From the NCBI GenBank assembly GCA_013397795.1, contig VZTJ01004192.1:1353443-1417442 (forward strand): a stretch of DNA of 64,000 bases, given 5' to 3'. Below the pieces are notes generated by a model. It searched no databases and had not been told where the DNA came from. It saw only the letters and a program-made list of their open reading frames with translations. Both the position numbers and the translations under genes were made by a program. The DNA is from Orthonyx spaldingii (lineage: Eukaryota; Chordata; Aves; Passeriformes; Orthonychidae). Of this stretch, positions 1 through 14,400 are shown piece after piece; positions within the stretch are counted from its first letter, which is position 1; each line of letters opens with the position of its first letter.

Positions 1-3000
1 TGAGTCACCCTGCAACCTCCATTGCTGCAGGGTCCCTGACTGCATGGTCGCACATGCCTGATTACTTGCTTTGAAGAGGTCTGGCTTCCTGGGAAAAGAG
101 AAGTTGACATCCAGCTTTGAGCAGGGGACTGAAATTGTATTTAAATCCAGTGATGTGCCTAGTAACATTCATAAGTGAATAGACACTTGAAATGTGCTCT
201 ATTGTACCTGTCCTGACCCTTCTAGACATCTGGCCTTACTTTCATTCTCCCATGGGATCACATCCTCTATGAGACATCTCTTACTGTGTGCCCAAGCTCA
301 TTGTGCAGGCAGTGGATTGGGGTGTTAAGAGTGCTCTCAGGATACCACTCAAAGGAGTTTCTGTGACATTTCCTTGCTATGGTGGGGTGCAGGTTCTGAA
401 CTTGTCACTGGTATCCTCATCTGTAGAAAAAACAAAAAGCTTGAAAACAGACGTGGAGAGTCCAGGTGCTTTGTCATCCACTGGCAGGCTCAAAGCATTA
501 GAGTGGCCCTACTGGGGTATTAGGTTTGGTGTATTAACCTGGGAAGGCCATCTGCAAGGGGCTTATGGGACAGCTATTGTCACTGGCACTGAGGGGCCAC
601 AGCTTTCTAGACATTTTGCAGGTGTAGATTTAGATGCTTGTGTGGGAATTTCAGACTTGGGAAATTTTGAACTAATATTTTTGGGAACAGCTTTGATTAT
701 GGTGTATTTTAATCAGGAGGAACTGAGCTGCTTATAATTTTTTGGGCTGAATTAAGTGCAAGTAAGTCTGGAATAGCGGAGGATTTTTTGTTTGCCATTG
801 CTTGGCTCAATCATACTGGGAAATGTTTTGATGCTCCAGAGATAAAGGCAATACAGTAACCACCCTGACCTGTGTTTATTCCTGTTTGAACATTACTCAG
901 AACCTCAAAATTATCTTAACATCAAATAACTCTTTTTCATCTGTGAACGCATTGTACAAAAGGAATTTTTTTATTCATAATTTTGTGCTTTTTTTCTGAT
1001 CTTTACATTTTGGTCTACTCTATTTATATTAATTTTCTTAAGAAGATACTTGAAATCTGCAAAGGAACAAAGAAGGACACATGCCAAAAGTTTGCCTTCA
1101 ACACTTTTTTTTTTAGTTGGTGTTAATTTTTGAGCCATTATTCAAGCAGCTGTCCAGGTCAAGAGAGTTCAAGCATGCTTCTTCTGTGCCACTTGCACTC
1201 CGAGACTGCAGTGAAGGAAAAGAAGTCTGCAAATTATTAAGCATTTGGCAGTGCCTTCTAGTTGTATTAGGTTATAACTGCATCAGTCGCATGATTAAGA
1301 GGAAGTGACAGGTAAGCAAAATGAGAACAAAAGGCTCATGCTGTTAGAAACAAATGTCACCATGTCATACACACTGCACACGTATACCAATGCTCTCTCT
1401 GAAAATACATGCAAGAGGAGGGAAATAGGAGAGAGGGAACTTCTGTGTGTTTGTGGGGATGTTTTCCTGTGTGTTTGTATCGTTTGTGTGTTGTGTACGT
1501 TGATGTTTACCTCAGGAGTATGTGTCTGTTTCTGTGTGTGGAAACCAACACACCCATGGAATTGTGGCACAGGTTGCAAAAGACTGCTGGAGATGGAGCA
1601 CAGTGGTGCCTTCATACAGCTCCATGGTCTGTTTACTGGCTTGAAGAATTCTGTACAGGCTTTTTTATTTTCCCCCTAATTAAGTGATTTTTTGAAAAGT
1701 ATTCATCAAATTTTTAAAGGTTTTGCTTCTCAGGTTTCTTACAAACCACAAATGAATCCAATTAAAATATGAAGATCATGAGAAATGACTACATTTATAG
1801 CTTTGTTTTTTAAAAGAGTACTCTTTATGTGTGTTGTAATATTTTAGGATGACATTTTTCAAATTACAAGTTCTACAGCTAAGTAAGGGTGTTCCCACAA
1901 ACACTCAGTGATTGTAACACTTAGTTTGGTAGATGATGGTCTGTAACACATGCATGGGGATGCAAATACCTCTAGCTGGCACCTAAGAGTCAAGGTGTTT
2001 TCTGGTTAGGCTCAAAACTGGGAGCGAGTCCAAGAGGTAGAAGCATGACAACCTATTTTGGGGTGTGTGAAAGAAGGTGAGATTGTATGAGGCCCTGACC
2101 AAAGTAAGTGTCTCTGGCTTGGCTGGGGAGAGCAGAGGGCTGCTGATCTGCTGTTTCAGAATTAGTCATGCCAAGCCTACAGGCTGCTTTCAAAGTATCT
2201 TCCCTTGGCTGACAATCAGGGGGCATATCATATTTTTCAGAGACATTACAGAGTCATACAGAGGCAGGAGATGGTGAGGTTTCTTGGAGACCCCAACATT
2301 ACAATGCCAGTCAAGATCTGATCTGAGTGTGCAACAGGACAAACTGGTGCTTTTGCTTTCCTGCTTGTGTCCTTTATCCCGTATCTTGGGATTTTAACTG
2401 ACTGGGAGAAGATGAGGAGGGCTGTCATACTGCCAGCCACTGAGCAGGGGTGTGCCACCTGAAATACTTAAGTATCACTTGTAGGTTTGGCTATTCTATG
2501 TTATTCTCATGGTGGTCTGTGTTCCAGTCCTCCAGCTGCCCATATCAATGTCAGTATGGGTCCACATAACAGGTTTTTGGGTTCAGAGGAGAGTTCAGTT
2601 TATCCTTTTATAATACCAGACTTATGCACACATAAGTCACCATATATGAATGGAAGTGAACACATGAAAAAGCAGCGATTGCGAGCTGAGCGTTGAAAAG
2701 TGAAACATTGTTTTGTTTGGGAAATAACGTCACCCAAGTGACATTAATTCCCCTCTCTGTTCTAACCAGTACTGTCATACAATGTTAATGGTTGCATTCA
2801 CAGAGGAAGGGGGAGCAGGCTTTAATACTGGGGATTCACACATGATGCTCTCTGAAATCCTAAAGATAAGTGGAATTTTGCATTCCTGAAATGTCCAAGT
2901 TAAGTATATTTAGAAAATATGTAGACTGGCTTGAGCCTCTCTTGTCGAATTTCCACAGACATAAAATGAAAATGTCACTCAGCTTCTGTGTTACCATATA

Positions 3001-5279
3001 TGAAGGCTAAATCTATGTATATCATTCACTCATAAGGAAAGGAGGTTTCTTGCAGTGGTAACAGCACTCAGAAGTTTCATGCTGCTACTAGACAGGGTAT
3101 CTTCATTTCTGTATATTTATAGTAATAAAACGAAAAAAGAGGCAACATTCCCCATTTTGTGTGCTTAACATGTGAGAAAGAGCTGTTTCTTTCATTTCGC
3201 TTCCAAAAAATGATCTTTTTTAAAATTTTCTTTTTTAATTTTCTAATGATATGGCCAAAAAAACAGGACTAATGAAAACTCAAGTGGCTAAAGAGAAAAA
3301 TCTTCACTAATTTCTTTTCCCTAAAAAGAGACTATGGATACCTATTATACCTGCTTACAGAGGGTTTGAAGCTCGTGTGAGTGCCTGATGCTCAGGCACC
3401 AGAGCTGGTCAGCCAGGCTGTCAGGGATCTGTTTCTGGTTGCAGTTAAAGTTGATAGCTGAGCTTCTCTTTATATCTGCACAGGTGTCTGACTCTGCAAC
3501 TTCATATCTTGGGATGTTGTATTGATTAATATTGTACAAGAGATGTGTACCTTTCTTTTCTAGCAAGCATACCTGTACAAGTCAAATATTAATGCCTAGG
3601 GTATTCTGTAAATAGCATTCATAATTCTGCTCTGAAGTAACTTTCTGTGAAGCCATTTTCCACTCTGTTTCTTAGAGAAAAACAAATATATAACAGAACT
3701 CTGAGACTCTTTTCCAATATTTCATTTTCCGGCTTTCAAACGTCATCATGGGAGCAATGAGACAAGAAAAGAGTCTTTTCTTCCTTCAAGGTCTGCAGTG
3801 AACAGTGTAAAGCCACGCACAATGGATTTGGAAGAAGCTTTATATATTATGACAAGTGAGTGTATCTCCAGGGTGCTCTGCTGTTGTGGAATGTAGTTCT
3901 AAGCCACATCATCTATTAAGTCGCTGAATGTGGTAAAATTTCTCAGGTTCTTAGAAATGAAAAGCAGATGAAAAGACCCCCATGACTCAGTCCTTATGAA
4001 TGCAATGAAGTAAGATTATCAGCCTAAATTGTCCCTACTAATCAACAGTGTAAGCTTGCAGTGATAGCCTCTGTAAATCTGCAGAGCTTGGGGACTATAC
4101 TGGGTGGAAGGAGTCAACTGACAGCTTTAGGGTCATGTTCTCAATATGAGTCTCAAACTATTCCAGCTGAAAAAAAAGAAAAGAAGGCATATGTACTCAT
4201 TGCTCCTGGGGAGGTGTTCACATGGTTAGGAAATGCATGATTATAAAGCTGCTACAGAGAGGGAGAATTATTGGGTTTGTAGGGGGTTTTTTCCCTTTAT
4301 TTCATCCTCTGCTCCCTCGCAGTTTCTCTTTTCTTATTAAGCCCTGAAATTCAGCCTTTCAAAATTTGTGATGCCAACCAAAGGAGGGGACGGCTCTGTG
4401 GCTGTATTATTTCTGTCATGCTGAAAATGATTTAGTGTTGACATGTCTGCACTGATGTACATCCATACATTCATACCTTGCTTTTCAGCATTGAATAAAG
4501 AATAGTCTGACAAATACGTTTAAAATGAGGAGAAAGAGCTGCCTTCTCATTGATAATCAGAGGCCAGGACTGCTGTCGGTACTTTAACTATAATACCTAG
4601 CATCCAAGGGATAATAAATACCTTCTTTAATCTTTTTTTAATTTGCTGTCAGTGTGTGTGTGTACTTGTCTGGATACTTTTCATACCTATGATCTACTTC
4701 TTAGATTATGTCTTTAACTTCTCAAGTTGTATTTTGTTAATCAGCTTTCACAGGAAAGGGACACGTTTCATAAAAAAAAAATAAATAAATAAAGGATTGC
4801 CAAGTTAATTAAAGTTGAGAAAAAATAATTAAAAAAAAGAACATGTAACAGCCTGACTAGAGACAGAAAGTGTAGAGCAAAACCAGTATCAAGTATGAGA
4901 ATAGCTTATAAAAAATGTACTGCATTAATCAAAGTGATTCATCATTAAAGCATGTCTATGGAATTTTTTTAAATAGACAGTTTGCTTAAGAAATAAATAC
5001 GTGGACTTTCTACTGGGGAAATCTTCATTGTAAGGAATCTTCTCCATATCCATTTAGGTACAGTGCCTTCTGAGAAGGAGCCAGTAATTCATGTCCTGTC
5101 AAAGTTTAGTGGTTTGGATAGTCTTAAAGAGGGGTGAAAGAGTGAGAAACAATCAAGTCTTTTGCACCTAAAAACACCAGAAAATGGCAGACTGCTAAAC
5201 TTGTTGCTTGGGACTTAATCTTGGTAGAGAGGGAATACTTGGAGAACTGAACCTCCTGAAAATTCAAGGTCATATGGGC
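1..5279. other. Non-coding DNA, no gene recognised
   Basis: Mostly unique-looking AT-rich sequence. The only low-complexity structure is a decayed TG-rich stretch at about 1440-1545 and an A-run followed by three TAAA-type units near 4770-4793. Open frames here, such as 288-737 (which begins with GTG), carry no recognisable domain and are read as chance. No CR1 tail, LTR, tRNA box or clear splice-bounded exon was seen. Confidence 0.6.
1440..1545. repeat. Decayed TG/CA-rich low-complexity tract
   Basis: TG dinucleotides dominate for about 100 bases, interrupted by TTTG, GTAC and CCTC segments, so this is an old eroded microsatellite rather than a clean array. The repeat bias explains the overlapping open frames seen here on both strands, whose peptides are rich in C, V and T/H. 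Confidence 0.6.
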
Positions 5280-5309
5280 TTATGAATATACTAAAGGGTC
5301 TACACTAGG

Positions 5310-5490
5310 AGCTGCAGAACGGCGAGGTGCACACTGGGGGTAATTCCCGGTGTGTCTCGGGTCACATTGCTGCGAGACACAATCTCCAGTAGGAAAAAGC
5401 CCTGCAGATGCCATAACTTGCTTCAGCACATGACATCCAATTTTGCAAGGTCTGATGACAGGCACGGAATTAACTCGGTCTGCTGCCCTA
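5310..5490. other. CpG-containing pocket with a short perfect hairpin
   Basis: Seven CpG dinucleotides lie between 5320 and 5477, in surroundings where CpG is rare. A perfect 9-bp inverted repeat has arms at 5351-5359 and 5373-5381 (core GTGTCTCG / CGAGACAC) with a 13-nt loop. Overlapping open frames on both strands have no recognisable domain. CpG retention could reflect selection on a non-coding element or a younger inserted sequence; neither can be decided from the sequence. Confidence 0.4.
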
Positions 5491-5499
5491 GGCATGCCT

Positions 5500-8400
5500 G
5501 GGAGCTGCTTACCAGTTCCAGCAGCATGTCAAGATATTTGCCCCATCTTTTATGAAAGAAAAATAGCCGTCAGCATTGGCATTTGAAAGAGCACCAATAA
5601 ATTCAGGTAGAAGCTGAACAGCCATTTCAGTAGTTTCCCTTCCGTCTGAAGTTAAATGTTATGCTAGGTTTTTTGTTAAACTCAAGTCTCTGAAGACAGG
5701 GAGGAAATACATAAGATTTTAATGACATTCATTAAGGTCCTCTTTAAATTAATATGAAGCCAACAGAGTTAATTAGGGTAAATAACTGAGTATGTTTCTG
5801 TTGTGTGTAAAATTCTATAGGTGGGATTTAATTCTTAAAGCATGTCATAGGACTGAGAAGACCTATGAAGATTTTTTTGTTTTCAGTTTTACAGGACTGT
5901 AAGGTTCTGTAAAGGTTCTGTAAAAGGTTGCACTGAGGAGATAGATGCTTTGTAGAAGCTTCTATCCTCAGGTAACTGTTCCTATAAGTGTAATTACTTT
6001 TTTCTCTATATCAGTCATATATCATTTGCTCTTACAAGCTGATTTTATTTTATTTTTTAAAAGTCAAGCCTCTTATCCTAAAGAATAGCACAAAGTAATC
6101 CAAGAGAAGACCTTATAAACCTTTTTGCATCCACCTGAATGAATCCTGATTAGGAATGTGTGCAGTGATGTTATCCTGATTGGTGGGAAATTGGTGAAGG
6201 AAACAACCAATTTTCAATCAACATAATTGGTTGCTCAGGAGGTTTGAAATCTCAAGAAAAAGCATTGCATCTTCTGCAGCTGTGTTAAAAGATTTTTCTG
6301 GAATAGCAAATAAATTGTTGGTAAGAATTGCACATTTGCAAAAATATTTACATTTCTGAGTAGTTTGTAGAAAAGTCACATGACAGATGTTTTTTAAATC
6401 ATTGATGTTGTAGTCTTTTCAGTCATTACTGAAGCTCAGTAATTCCAAATGGTACAAAAGACATTTAAAAAACCCAAGTTCAACCTGCTGCCCAAGAAGA
6501 TTCTTGACTTATTTCTACAGGTTCTGAGTGCACTTTTATTTTTTTTGATGGGGCTCAGTCCTCTAGTATAAATCCACAGTGGAGTGATACCCAAAACCTG
6601 GTTCAGTCCATCTTTATCTGAGTGTTAAGAAATGCTGTTTAAATATACTTGCATTATGCAGTCCAATATATGTTAGGACTGATGGTGGTGATGAGCTCAA
6701 GAAGAAGAGCAAATGCAAAAGGAAAAGCATTCCCATGGATTCTAATCTCTGTGGCAATACAGTCTAGTCTTGAGCTGGCTATAAATCCATCCAAGTCCAA
6801 AAAGTCAAAGTGTCTGCGCCAGTTTACCCAGCTGGGAACTTTGGCCCAGCTTTGCAATTCATCATGCATTTTGTATGCATGGCCTGATGTTTTCCCACTC
6901 TGCTCTGACTGCACTCAGTGCCTAAATAAATTAAGAAATAATAAATACATTCCCATTCAAAGTCAGTGTAACTCTTAACTGGTTTTTGATGTGTTTTAAA
7001 GGTCGGTGAGGAACAGAAGTGGATCTTTTACTAACCATGTCAGGCTGAACTGATTCTGCTGAAGTATTTTTTGCTTAATATCTGCCTGTGAGTTAAAGGT
7101 ATCCCCAAAGCCACTGCCTTGAAGAAGGTGGCTGCTTCACTGCAGTAAAGCTGGGCAGCACAGCTGAGCTTGTGGTGCCACATCTGGCTGAGACAAAGAC
7201 ACACAGTGATGGCATAGATTTGCCACTTCCCTGCTCAGAATTGTGACATTGCAATTAGTATGCATCTCGCAGAGGAGAACAATGCTGGATATACACGGCT
7301 GTATGCACATATCCTCTGCATTCTTCCACTTCAGATTCTTCTCCCTTAAATCAGACAAGAAGTGGAATGGCCGTGGTGTAACTGGACATAAAACAATTTT
7401 GCTTGCTGTGCTTCCCAAGCACTTTCCTTATCACCTTGAGCTGTCCATTCAAGTGTAAAGAGAAGTTTCACTGCCCACCTTCTAAAATTATAGTTTCTAT
7501 CTATTAAAAGAAAGTGGCTCAAAATCCTTTTGAGAGGATAAATAGCACAGAATGCTTTGATTCATATCTGTGAGCTGGAAAATTCACACATCAAGTAAAA
7601 CACCATGAATACATCATTATTTTGACAGCTTTGTGAAAAAGGAGGCAAGAGGATCTCATTGCATGGATTTAATTTCTGAAGTTTCACAGCTTTCTGTTTT
7701 GCAAAAGAATTGAATCCTTCCAGCAGAGCAGAGCAGGTGGTAAACTGAAGGGCAAAGGGGAGATACTGTCAAATCTCATACTTGGCATGTAAGCCCCCAC
7801 CAAGGGCTTCCAAGGCAGCTCCTGTGTCTCTCACCTTCTCAGAATAATGTCTTTTGTCTTTTTTTTTCCAGGCTTGGCACTTCTCCAGCTGTGAGGGGGT
7901 CACAGAAGAGAGTAAGTTAAATTGCCAGAACTGAGTTTCCCACCAAGACTGCCAGAGGTGAAAGGAAAGAGCTTCACTTTCCCCACCAGAGAATAACTGG
8001 ATGCCCACCCCTACTATACCACCCAACAAAAGGAATTTCGTGGGCTGGTTTTCAGGTAAGATGAAAATCTGTCTGTAAATGCTGGGGACAAATGCAGTGT
8101 TTGTTTAGCATAAAGCTGAATTTAAGTGAAAAGTGCCATGAATAAAGGAGCAGTATCCCAGCTGCAGTGAAGGACTATTTATGTTGAGGTAGGCAAAGGG
8201 AGTCTCAAAATAGAGTCCTTTGTTTCTCTGAGAAGTAGTAGCTTCCCATGTTCTCATGTCTCTGTACCTGTTTGCAAAGCTTGCCCACCCAAATATTTAT
8301 GCACCAGGTTTGTAGAAAGCCATTTTAAAGTACTGAGGACATTGAATTATTTTTATTTCCCTTTGAGTCATGGACTTGGACCTCTCTTTGTAATCATGAA

Positions 8401-11400
8401 ATGAGATATATTTGTAGAAAACAAAGGAGGTTTCTCTCTCCTATCCCATGACTCCAGACCTGAGCCTTCACAAAAATTAAAGATACATATATGTATTTGG
8501 TTAGGACTTTTAACATAACCTTCTTCTTCCTCTTTGGTTCTCAGTTGCCTTAATTTTAATTACCTGCTCTCCTTGATAGGATGCAGTTTAGGATTGTAGG
8601 AAGCACGTACTTTGTTCTGGAATAGAAACCTGACTCTTTTTAAGCTCTGGCATTGACTTAAAAACACCTGGTATGTTAGTGGTAGTATTTCAATACTTTT
8701 GCTCCCATGATCAGGAGAACACAGAAATTGCACGGATAATGCAAAACCATAATTAAAACTAAAAGCAAAGTGACAGTCTGTCAAAGGGCAGAAAACTTTT
8801 CAGTAAAGTTCACATTTTTATGGACTTGTTATTTTGTACAAATCCATTTTCTTCTTTCCTGTCACATCTCCAAACCTTTCTGTAAGGACTCACCATCTCT
8901 TTTCTCCCCCTAATTTAAATTCTGCTCTATCTGTTTGGAATATTAGGTATGCCTTAGCAGTAAAATTATTTTAATGATGTGGCTGAGTGCTCGTATATAT
9001 TCAGGCAAGCAAACATAAAATGGTCATTCTTTATATTAAGGGTCTATCTATAGTTTAGAAAAGGTAATAAATGGTAGATTGAAAGCATAGGTGGCTCAAG
9101 TAGTGGATGGTGTGCATTACAGAGGTTATTAGCTCATCAGTTGAAGGTGCCATAGATGGCTGCAGGCCAAACTTGGAAGCAACCTGCACCATGGCTGGAG
9201 TCTGTAACAACTGATTTACTATATACTAACATGCACATTAACTCTTTATCAACTCTTTATGAAATATATATATTTGGCACACAAATGACAAGTAAGACTG
9301 TAAAAAGAGATGTAAAATTTCCTTATGAATGGCAGTATACTGGCTCTTATTTTAGTTTAAATGCGCAATAGGATTTATAAGCATTCCTGTGTCACCTGAG
9401 ATTCAGGTCCTGTTTTCAGAAGTGGCACCATGCAGTGACTGCCTCATTTCCAGTCAGGATTAGGCCTCTAATTCTCCTGGGTAGTGTTGAATGTGTTGCT
9501 GTCTGTTTCATTTACTGTTAGGAAATGCCCATTTTAAGCCCACAGCTTTTCCTACCATGTGTGTGTCTGCTTTATCAGAAGCCGCGAGGCGTGCAGTGGG
9601 AGAGATGTGGGTGTGGCAAGGACTCTGTCCCTCTCAGATTCCAGTACCTTTTCATCATGATCATCCTCTTCCTACACTCCAGAATAAGAGTAATGCTAAT
9701 AACTGTTATTATCTCCCATGCCTTTCCTCGTGAAACAGAGGAGGATTAGGTACTGGTGACCATGGAAGGATTTGGGGGTTCTCATCCTGCAACCAACTGC
9801 TGCAATTTGGAAAGGGTGGAAGAATTGCCAGAACTGAGGCAGGTAGGGGTCTTTCAGTGCCCAAGCAGAACCAGATGTGCCTCAGCCACTCTTCAGAGCT
9901 GTCTGCTAGCTGTTCTGAAGGCGGGGAAAGAGACCACAGATTCATCTTGTTGCAAAGTCCAATGCTCTACTGCTAACAAGTTGTTGTCCTTTTTTTCTTG
10001 TGAAATGCAGATGTTTGTTTTAACTTAAGCCTGTTATTTTTATCTTGTCTGCCCTGGAAGTGGAGAATAGATTGCCCCCTTCCTTTTTTTCCTCCAACCT
10101 TTTATGTAGGTGATTACTGCTGTTATATCTCCTCTTAGTTTTCTGCCTACTTGTAGTGGTAGTCCTTGTTTCATGGCTTCATTTGTTCCAATCAGCAGCA
10201 AAATTTCCTTACATGAAATGGCTTTGGATCAGACCCTTTGGTAGATAAAGGTCTGTATTAAAAACATCATTTTAGTAGTTCAAATGTTACATTTTGGGAT
10301 GGTGAGCCTGTGCTATTTAAAATCGTGCTTAACAGGCAACAATCTCATTTGGAATAAAGAAGGTTACATCCAGGCTGCTTACAATCATTATTTCTCTTTA
10401 GCTCCCCAGCCCTATTTTTTCTATCTGTTCTACCACTGTTTATGATTTCTTACAGTAAACACTGTAATTTTTAAAAATTATCATAAACTAAGCTTCTATT
10501 GACTAGGGACACAGCAAAGCCAGCATAAGAATGAAGAAGGCTACAGTGTTAAGACTTGGGGGTTTTTTTACTAATAGAGTTGTTTGTCATTAGGTGTTTC
10601 TAATAATGCCTCTAGAAAGCATTGATTATTTTTATGCCTTCTCTTAAACTTATAAATTCAGTTTACCAGAGAGTAAGAAAACAAAGATATGGAATGGTGT
10701 AAATGTCCCTGGGTAGCTTTACTGATTTGTTTTGTCTAGGGTTTTCTATTCTGCTTCGTGCAGGCTTAGATTTTTTGGGAAAAAAATCTGAATAAATGCA
10801 AAACCAGTTCACGTTCTTATCTTCTGCTAATTTTTTTTTATAACACAGAGAAAAAGGGAGTAATCTGAAAGTGAATGACAGGGCCAGAAATTTTGTGGCA
10901 AAAAGTTTAAGAATCCCTGATGGCCAGTCACCTTTCTCTTAGTATGGCTATGTAAAAGAGACAGGGTGCAATGGGCTCTTTTACCTGTTCAGTCTGTGAG
11001 CAGTAGGGTCTTTGTGGTTTCTGGAGTATAAGAAGATGAGGGTAGACTGAGACAGGGGTGCCTGGAGCTAAAGGCAGAGGGTGGGAGCTGGCTGCTTGGA
11101 GAGGACTTGGGTACACACGGAGGAGTTCTGCAGTAGTTGTGGCCTGACCTGTACTGAGGCAAACCAACAAAGCACTGGGGAAGGCTGTGCTAAGGCTGCC
11201 CGTGTCCTGTTGCATCTCTCCAGCTGGCATCACCCCTGCTCTCTCTCAAAACAGAGACATGAAACAGCAGAGGCCTGTTACCAGACAAAATCTGCATTCC
11301 TAGTATTGCTTTATCCAGGTTTTCCTGTCAAAAGGGATGAACTTGTCTACCTTGTCCTGGCTGCTGCTGATCTGGCAGAGATGGGCCCACTGGGATGGTG

Positions 11401-14400
11401 GGGAGGAAAGGAGACCTTGCCAGGGGCATGGCTGACTGGAGGAGGCTTCCAGCAAGCACAGAGAGCATGGGGCAGCAGGGCACACCCACTGCCTGCAGCA
11501 CACACCCGAGCCCCAAGGGGACAAGGCAAAAAGAGACCTGTAAGGTGCCTTTCCATGATGAGATACTGCTACAAGCAATGATTCAAACCCTCATAGCTAC
11601 AATTCAGGAGTCACAAGATCAGTTTTCCTTTTTGTACAAATGTTCTTTGTTTTTGTAGCGGTATCAGTAACCTATATACTATTTTGAGTGAGCACATATA
11701 TAGCTATTTTCTGAACAGAACTTCTACCTTTATTCCCAATGGGTGAAAAGCATATTTCTCTTAGTCCTGGAGAGTTCAGGAGAACATGAGGTTGAACAAG
11801 TTTATAGACCAAGCTGGGCATGTTGCCTCTTGCAAAAGCACAAAATAAAGAAGATTCTGAATAGTGGAGTAAAAGTTATAAAAAGAGGTTATTTAGGTTA
11901 TGCTCCACAGTCTTTATGTGAGAAGAGCTGCTGAGAATAGATTAATATTTCCAGAAGTAGGCTCAAGTTGCCTTGGGATAAGAAGATGGAGGAGAGTTTT
12001 GCTAATTTCCTTCTGTCAGAGTTAGTTTTTTGCCTCTGGGCTTTTAGAAATTCTCATAAGTGTAGGTCTCTGAGAAGAAGCTCTATATTATACGGGTTGC
12101 CAAGCTGTGTCTATGAAGCAGGACCTCTTCAGAACATTTTGTGAACACAGGGTTTGATAGATATTTTAGCACTGTCTCTGACTTTCTCCCTGCTGAGTCA
12201 TTCTGGAGGCGAATGATTTGATTACTGTCTGTAGCCAAGGTGGGTTGCACAAAATCTGTGATGCACAAATGATATTAAATAAGCAGAGAAGAGTCTGAAT
12301 GTGAATTTTAGCCAGGTTACAGGTATTTTGCTGAGACTTCTCATTTCTCTGCCTTCATCAACATTAAAAAGTATATAGTAAAGTAATTCAGCAAGAACTG
12401 GAATTAAGTTCAGGATCATGCAGATGCCTGACTCATGGCTAATTATGAGTGCCCACTGGGAACAGTTAAAAAGATACCTGATGCTTTTGAGCCTCTACAG
12501 TCCACTAGGACACCAGCACAATGCTGGATGTCTTAAATCCAATTTAATTTTATGTAACTTAGACTGAGATTTCTCCCACTTCACTGGATTTGATTACAGT
12601 TGATCAGAGGTTTAAAAAACTAAACCAGGCTAAAAACATTAGGCTTGTCTTTTATACCTGGCTTGTCTCTACAGTGATCTAGCAGAGGAGTATATGCATG
12701 TTCATGGAAGTGGAAATTAGTCCTGTTTTATGCTAAAAACCTCAGAGATGGGGGAGCATTTGGAAGTTATTAGCTGAAGTTTGCCTTGTACATTCACTTT
12801 CCTCCAGCCAGATTGAACATGAAATGATTTGGCATGTGTTCTTGATCCTCTGTCTTTGATGAATGCCACTTAGTGACATATTTGCATGATATTTTGAGCA
12901 GGATAAATGGATGCTTGAGTCTTTTTTGGAGGCTTTGACTTTGGATTTTTTCCAGAAATGTAGTCTTGCTGTTGTAAGCTCACATTGTGAATGTTATTTC
13001 CCATACAGTATGGCACAAAGTCCTGGTGTTATTTATTCAGGTTGCCCTTTGCTGTGGCCTGCAACTTCTCTCTGCCTGCTATGCAAGCACTGAGAGAAGA
13101 CGGGATGTGAAACCTCCCAACACTACCCCCTCTTTTAATGGATTTCTGGGTAGGGTGTGAGAAATGTGCAAAATGAGATCTTTAAAGATGCACAGTTGCA
13201 TGTGAGGAGAGCAAATTGCCCTTTCTTAAATGTGGAAGCTGTAAATATATCTAGTTGGAGGGAGTCCTGCTGTGTCTCCTGCATGCTTACCTAAGTACCA
13301 AGCAGCTTCTGTCCCTAAAACTAACTGATCTCTGACTGTTTATGACTCTTATGCCACACTCATTATTTATTTAATGAAATGTCTCAGTGAAATAGAAGAG
13401 CCATTCATAAGCCCCTGACAACAAACAATCATGAAAATTGCCTTTGAATTTCCCTAATTTGCTTGTAAGAGTCAGAACAATGGAAGAGAATAATTGCAGT
13501 TATTAAAAGAAATTGCTACAGGCAAAATATAACCCATTTTAAAACTTGGATCCAGAAAAACAGAAAGGGGTGCAAATAGGAAAGCCCACCCAGTAAGATG
13601 CCTCATGTTCCCTACCTCCTTTTGCCTGTGTAATGAGAGACTTCACCTGGCTGTTTTATTTAGCACTGTTATTTAGGAGAATCAGAGCATTTAGTATCAG
13701 CACAGTCAAGCTGTGTGTGGCAGCGCCTCGCCTGGCACAGCCACTGAAGAGCTGCTTTCTTGCAACCTGCATCATGCCAATGCAAAAACATCCCTTTCTG
13801 GGAACTAGGTGTATGGGAAACCAGTGGGAGGAAAACTCACTCTAGCATCAACTACTGTACAGAGAGGACTTTAGCTCCTCCCTGGGCGTGAAGTAGAATG
13901 CTTGTGAAATTAAGAGGTTTTTCAAAGCACACCTGACTTTTGGCATCACATCACCCCTAATGAGATTTGTTGTCTTTAGACATTTAGAGACAAATTTTTA
14001 AAGCATTTGGATTCCTAAGGATGTGTCTGCAGAGCTCTGGGGATTCTTGTTGGTCCAGACCCAGCTGACTTGGCACATGGAAAGAGGTGGTGATCTGCTG
14101 TCTGCCCTTGGCTGTACAGAAAACCTTTAAGCAATGGCAGAAACAAACAGGGCTTTGACTTTTGTGTGCCTGACTTCCATGTGCAAGTAAGAGTCGAGCT
14201 CCTCAACCAGTTAAACACTGCAGCACTAAGCAAAGTGATGCTTAAGTACTTGTAAAAGTTGTCCCTCAGAAACCAGATGGCATTGTAAGGGGAATCTGTG
14301 CTTAATACAAACTGCATGCTTTTGTCCCAGACAATTCAATAGAGCTTTGTCCAGTATAACTGAGCACGGGGGTAACTCTCATCTCTGAGTACAAATGAAA

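Noticed and set aside
288..737. 149-codon open frame on plus
   Set aside because: Begins with GTG, has no recognisable domain, no splice context and no matching neighbours; consistent with chance.
11081..11581. 166-codon open frame on plus, the longest in the window
   Set aside because: Begins with GTG and lies in a GC-richer pocket where equally open frames run on the minus strand; the peptide is tryptophan/glycine-rich and matches nothing known to me.
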